NCBI GenBank assembly: GCA_017471245.1
Contig: JAFUVB010000061.1
Coordinates: forward strand, 62,001 to 126,000
From: Prevotella sp.
GTDB lineage: Bacteria; Bacteroidota; Bacteroidia; Bacteroidales; Bacteroidaceae
Direction of reading: 5' to 3'
Length of the DNA stretch: 64,000 nucleotides
The translations under genes and the position numbers were made by a program. Below the pieces are notes generated by a model. The model searched no databases, was not told where the DNA came from, and saw only the letters and a program-made list of their open reading frames with translations. This document shows, one piece after another, positions 62,942 to 64,000 of this stretch; position 1 is the stretch's first letter; each line of letters begins with the position of its first letter.

Positions 62942-64000
62942 ATGACAAATCTCTATTTGGAAATCAGTGCCGGAACAATCGACTGGTCAAGGGCACAATT
63001 CGCTCTGACCGCCATCTATCACTGGCTTTTTGTTCCGTTGACATTAGGTCTCGCCTTGATCATGGGTATCATGGAGACATGCTATTACCGCACCAAGAGG
63101 CAGTTTTGGAAGGACACTGCCAAATTTTGGCAGAAATTGTTCGGCATCAACTTCGCCATGGGAGTGGCTACTGGTATCATTCTCGAATTTGAGTTTGGTA
63201 CCAACTGGAGCAACTATTCTTGGTTCGTTGGTGACATCTTCGGTGCACCCCTCGCTATTGAAGGAATTGTTGCCTTCTTTATGGAGTCAACTTTTGTTGC
63301 TGTGATGTATTTCGGATGGAATAAAGTGTCAAAAGGATTCCATCTTGCTTCAACCTGGCTCACTGGTTTGGGCGCTACTATTTCTGCTTGGTGGATTCTG
63401 GTGGCAAATGCCTGGATGCAGTGTCCCGTAGGTTGTGAGTTCAATGCCGATACAGTGCGCAACGAAATGGTATCCTTCTTTGATGTGGCATTATCGCCTT
63501 TTGCTGTGATGAAATTCTGTCACACTGTGATTTCCGCATGGATCATCGGAGCCATCTTTGTGGTGGCAGTGAGTTGCTGGTATCTGCTGAAGAATCGAGA
63601 GAGAGAATTGTCGCTACAAAGCATCAAAATTGCCTCAATAGTAGGTTTGGTGGCCTCGCTGGGTGCAGCGCTGACTGGTGACGAGAGCGCATATCAAGTG
63701 GCACAGAAGCAGCCGATGAAACTGGCTGCAATGGAGGCTTTGTATGATGGCGGCACGGATGTGAGCCTCACGGGCATTGCATGGGTGAACCCGTTCAAGC
63801 AACCTGATTTTATGAATGATAAAGAAGCACCACTCAGGATAGCAGTTCCCAACATGCTGTCGTTCCTTGCCACCCGCGATTTCCATGGATACGTACCTGG
63901 CATTCAGCAACTCTGGAACGGATATACCAAGGCTGACGGTACCGTGGAACCATCGTTCGACGAAAAAATTGTGAGTGGAAAGAAGGCGATACAGGCTCTT
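62942..64000 (+). CDS. cydA: Cytochrome bd quinol oxidase subunit I, 5' part only
   Basis: The first 353 codons of a plus-strand gene that runs off the right edge, starting at ATG 62942. The haem-ligand His27 is in AIYHWLFVPLTLGLALIMG, equivalent to the proteobacterial His19. GAPLAIEGIVAFFMESTF carries the conserved glutamates, and MKFCHTVISAWIIGA the second haem His. Cytochrome bd reduces oxygen with quinol at high affinity, which suits an anaerobe or microaerobe facing oxygen traces. cydB is presumably beyond the window. Confidence 0.95.
   Translation, partial: MTNLYLEISAGTIDWSRAQFALTAIYHWLFVPLTLGLALIMGIMETCYYRTKRQFWKDTAKFWQKLFGINFAMGVATGIILEFEFGTNWSNYSWFVGDIFGAPLAIEGIVAFFMESTFVAVMYFGWNKVSKGFHLASTWLTGLGATISAWWILVANAWMQCPVGCEFNADTVRNEMVSFFDVALSPFAVMKFCHTVISAWIIGAIFVVAVSCWYLLKNRERELSLQSIKIASIVGLVASLGAALTGDESAYQVAQKQPMKLAAMEALYDGGTDVSLTGIAWVNPFKQPDFMNDKEAPLRIAVPNMLSFLATRDFHGYVPGIQQLWNGYTKADGTVEPSFDEKIVSGKKAIQAL

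Overview
The window looks like chromosomal DNA of a Bacteroidales bacterium, most likely a Prevotellaceae member. The evidence is direct. Many genes are preceded by the Bacteroidetes -7 box TAnnTTTG, there are almost no Shine-Dalgarno sequences, and two type IX secretion genes (porQ, porE) are present. DUF4492 precedes cydA, and many outer-membrane and lipoprotein genes are typical of that phylum. I see no insertion sequence, prophage, CRISPR array or rRNA. The only tRNA found is tRNA-Ser(GGA).

Layout. 1-624: 5' part of an alpha-2-macroglobulin-like gene. 1.3-6.6 kb: peroxiredoxin, cellobiose phosphorylase and ADP-forming acyl-CoA synthetase (sugar phosphorolysis and ATP from acyl-CoA). 6.8-8.5 kb: cmk and porQ. 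8.7-15.6 kb: a co-directional run of tonB-like, polyprenyl synthase, tatD, topB and porE. 15.6-22.5 kb: an outer-membrane protein, rsmF-like, thyA, folA, an Lrp regulator and an ExbB/ExbD operon. 22.6-27.6 kb: tRNA-Ser, two orphan envelope proteins, and a lipoprotein/ECF sigma/anti-sigma operon. 27.7-30.4 kb: lutABC. 30.5-37.0 kb (minus strand): MATE exporter, kinase-like protein, phosphoesterase and a tightly overlapping dTDP-amino-sugar operon. 38.0-41.5 kb: a bifunctional proline catabolic enzyme (putA). 41.7-47.1 kb: S8 protease, xseAB, ilvE, a DUF975 protein and trmB. 47.4-50.5 kb: transhydrogenase pntA1-A2-B. 50.8-54.4 kb: TonB-dependent receptor and Mrp ATPase. 55.0-60.2 kb: TolC/HlyD/two ABC-2 permeases. 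60.3-64.0 kb: a coiled-coil protein, a regulatory-domain protein, DUF4492 and the start of cydA.

The strongest candidate for something new is the putA leader. A promoter is followed by a 28-codon open frame containing Pro-Pro codons. Those codons lie in the 5' arm of a terminator-like hairpin ending in a U-tract, just before the proline-catabolic gene. This resembles nascent-peptide control of catabolic operons such as tnaC or speFL, but it is an inference from sequence alone.

A second theme is short-period repeats: 22-nt direct arrays with several unrelated unit sequences, 12-nt units built into long hairpins, and 7-nt units. Some of the 7-nt repeats have entered coding sequence: in frame inside the cellobiose phosphorylase, and as the C-terminal codons of cmk and of a cytidylate-kinase-like gene.

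Other notable points are a leucine-zipper linker in PntB, a sigma region 4-like small protein within the amino-sugar operon, and an ABC exporter set without an ATPase gene.
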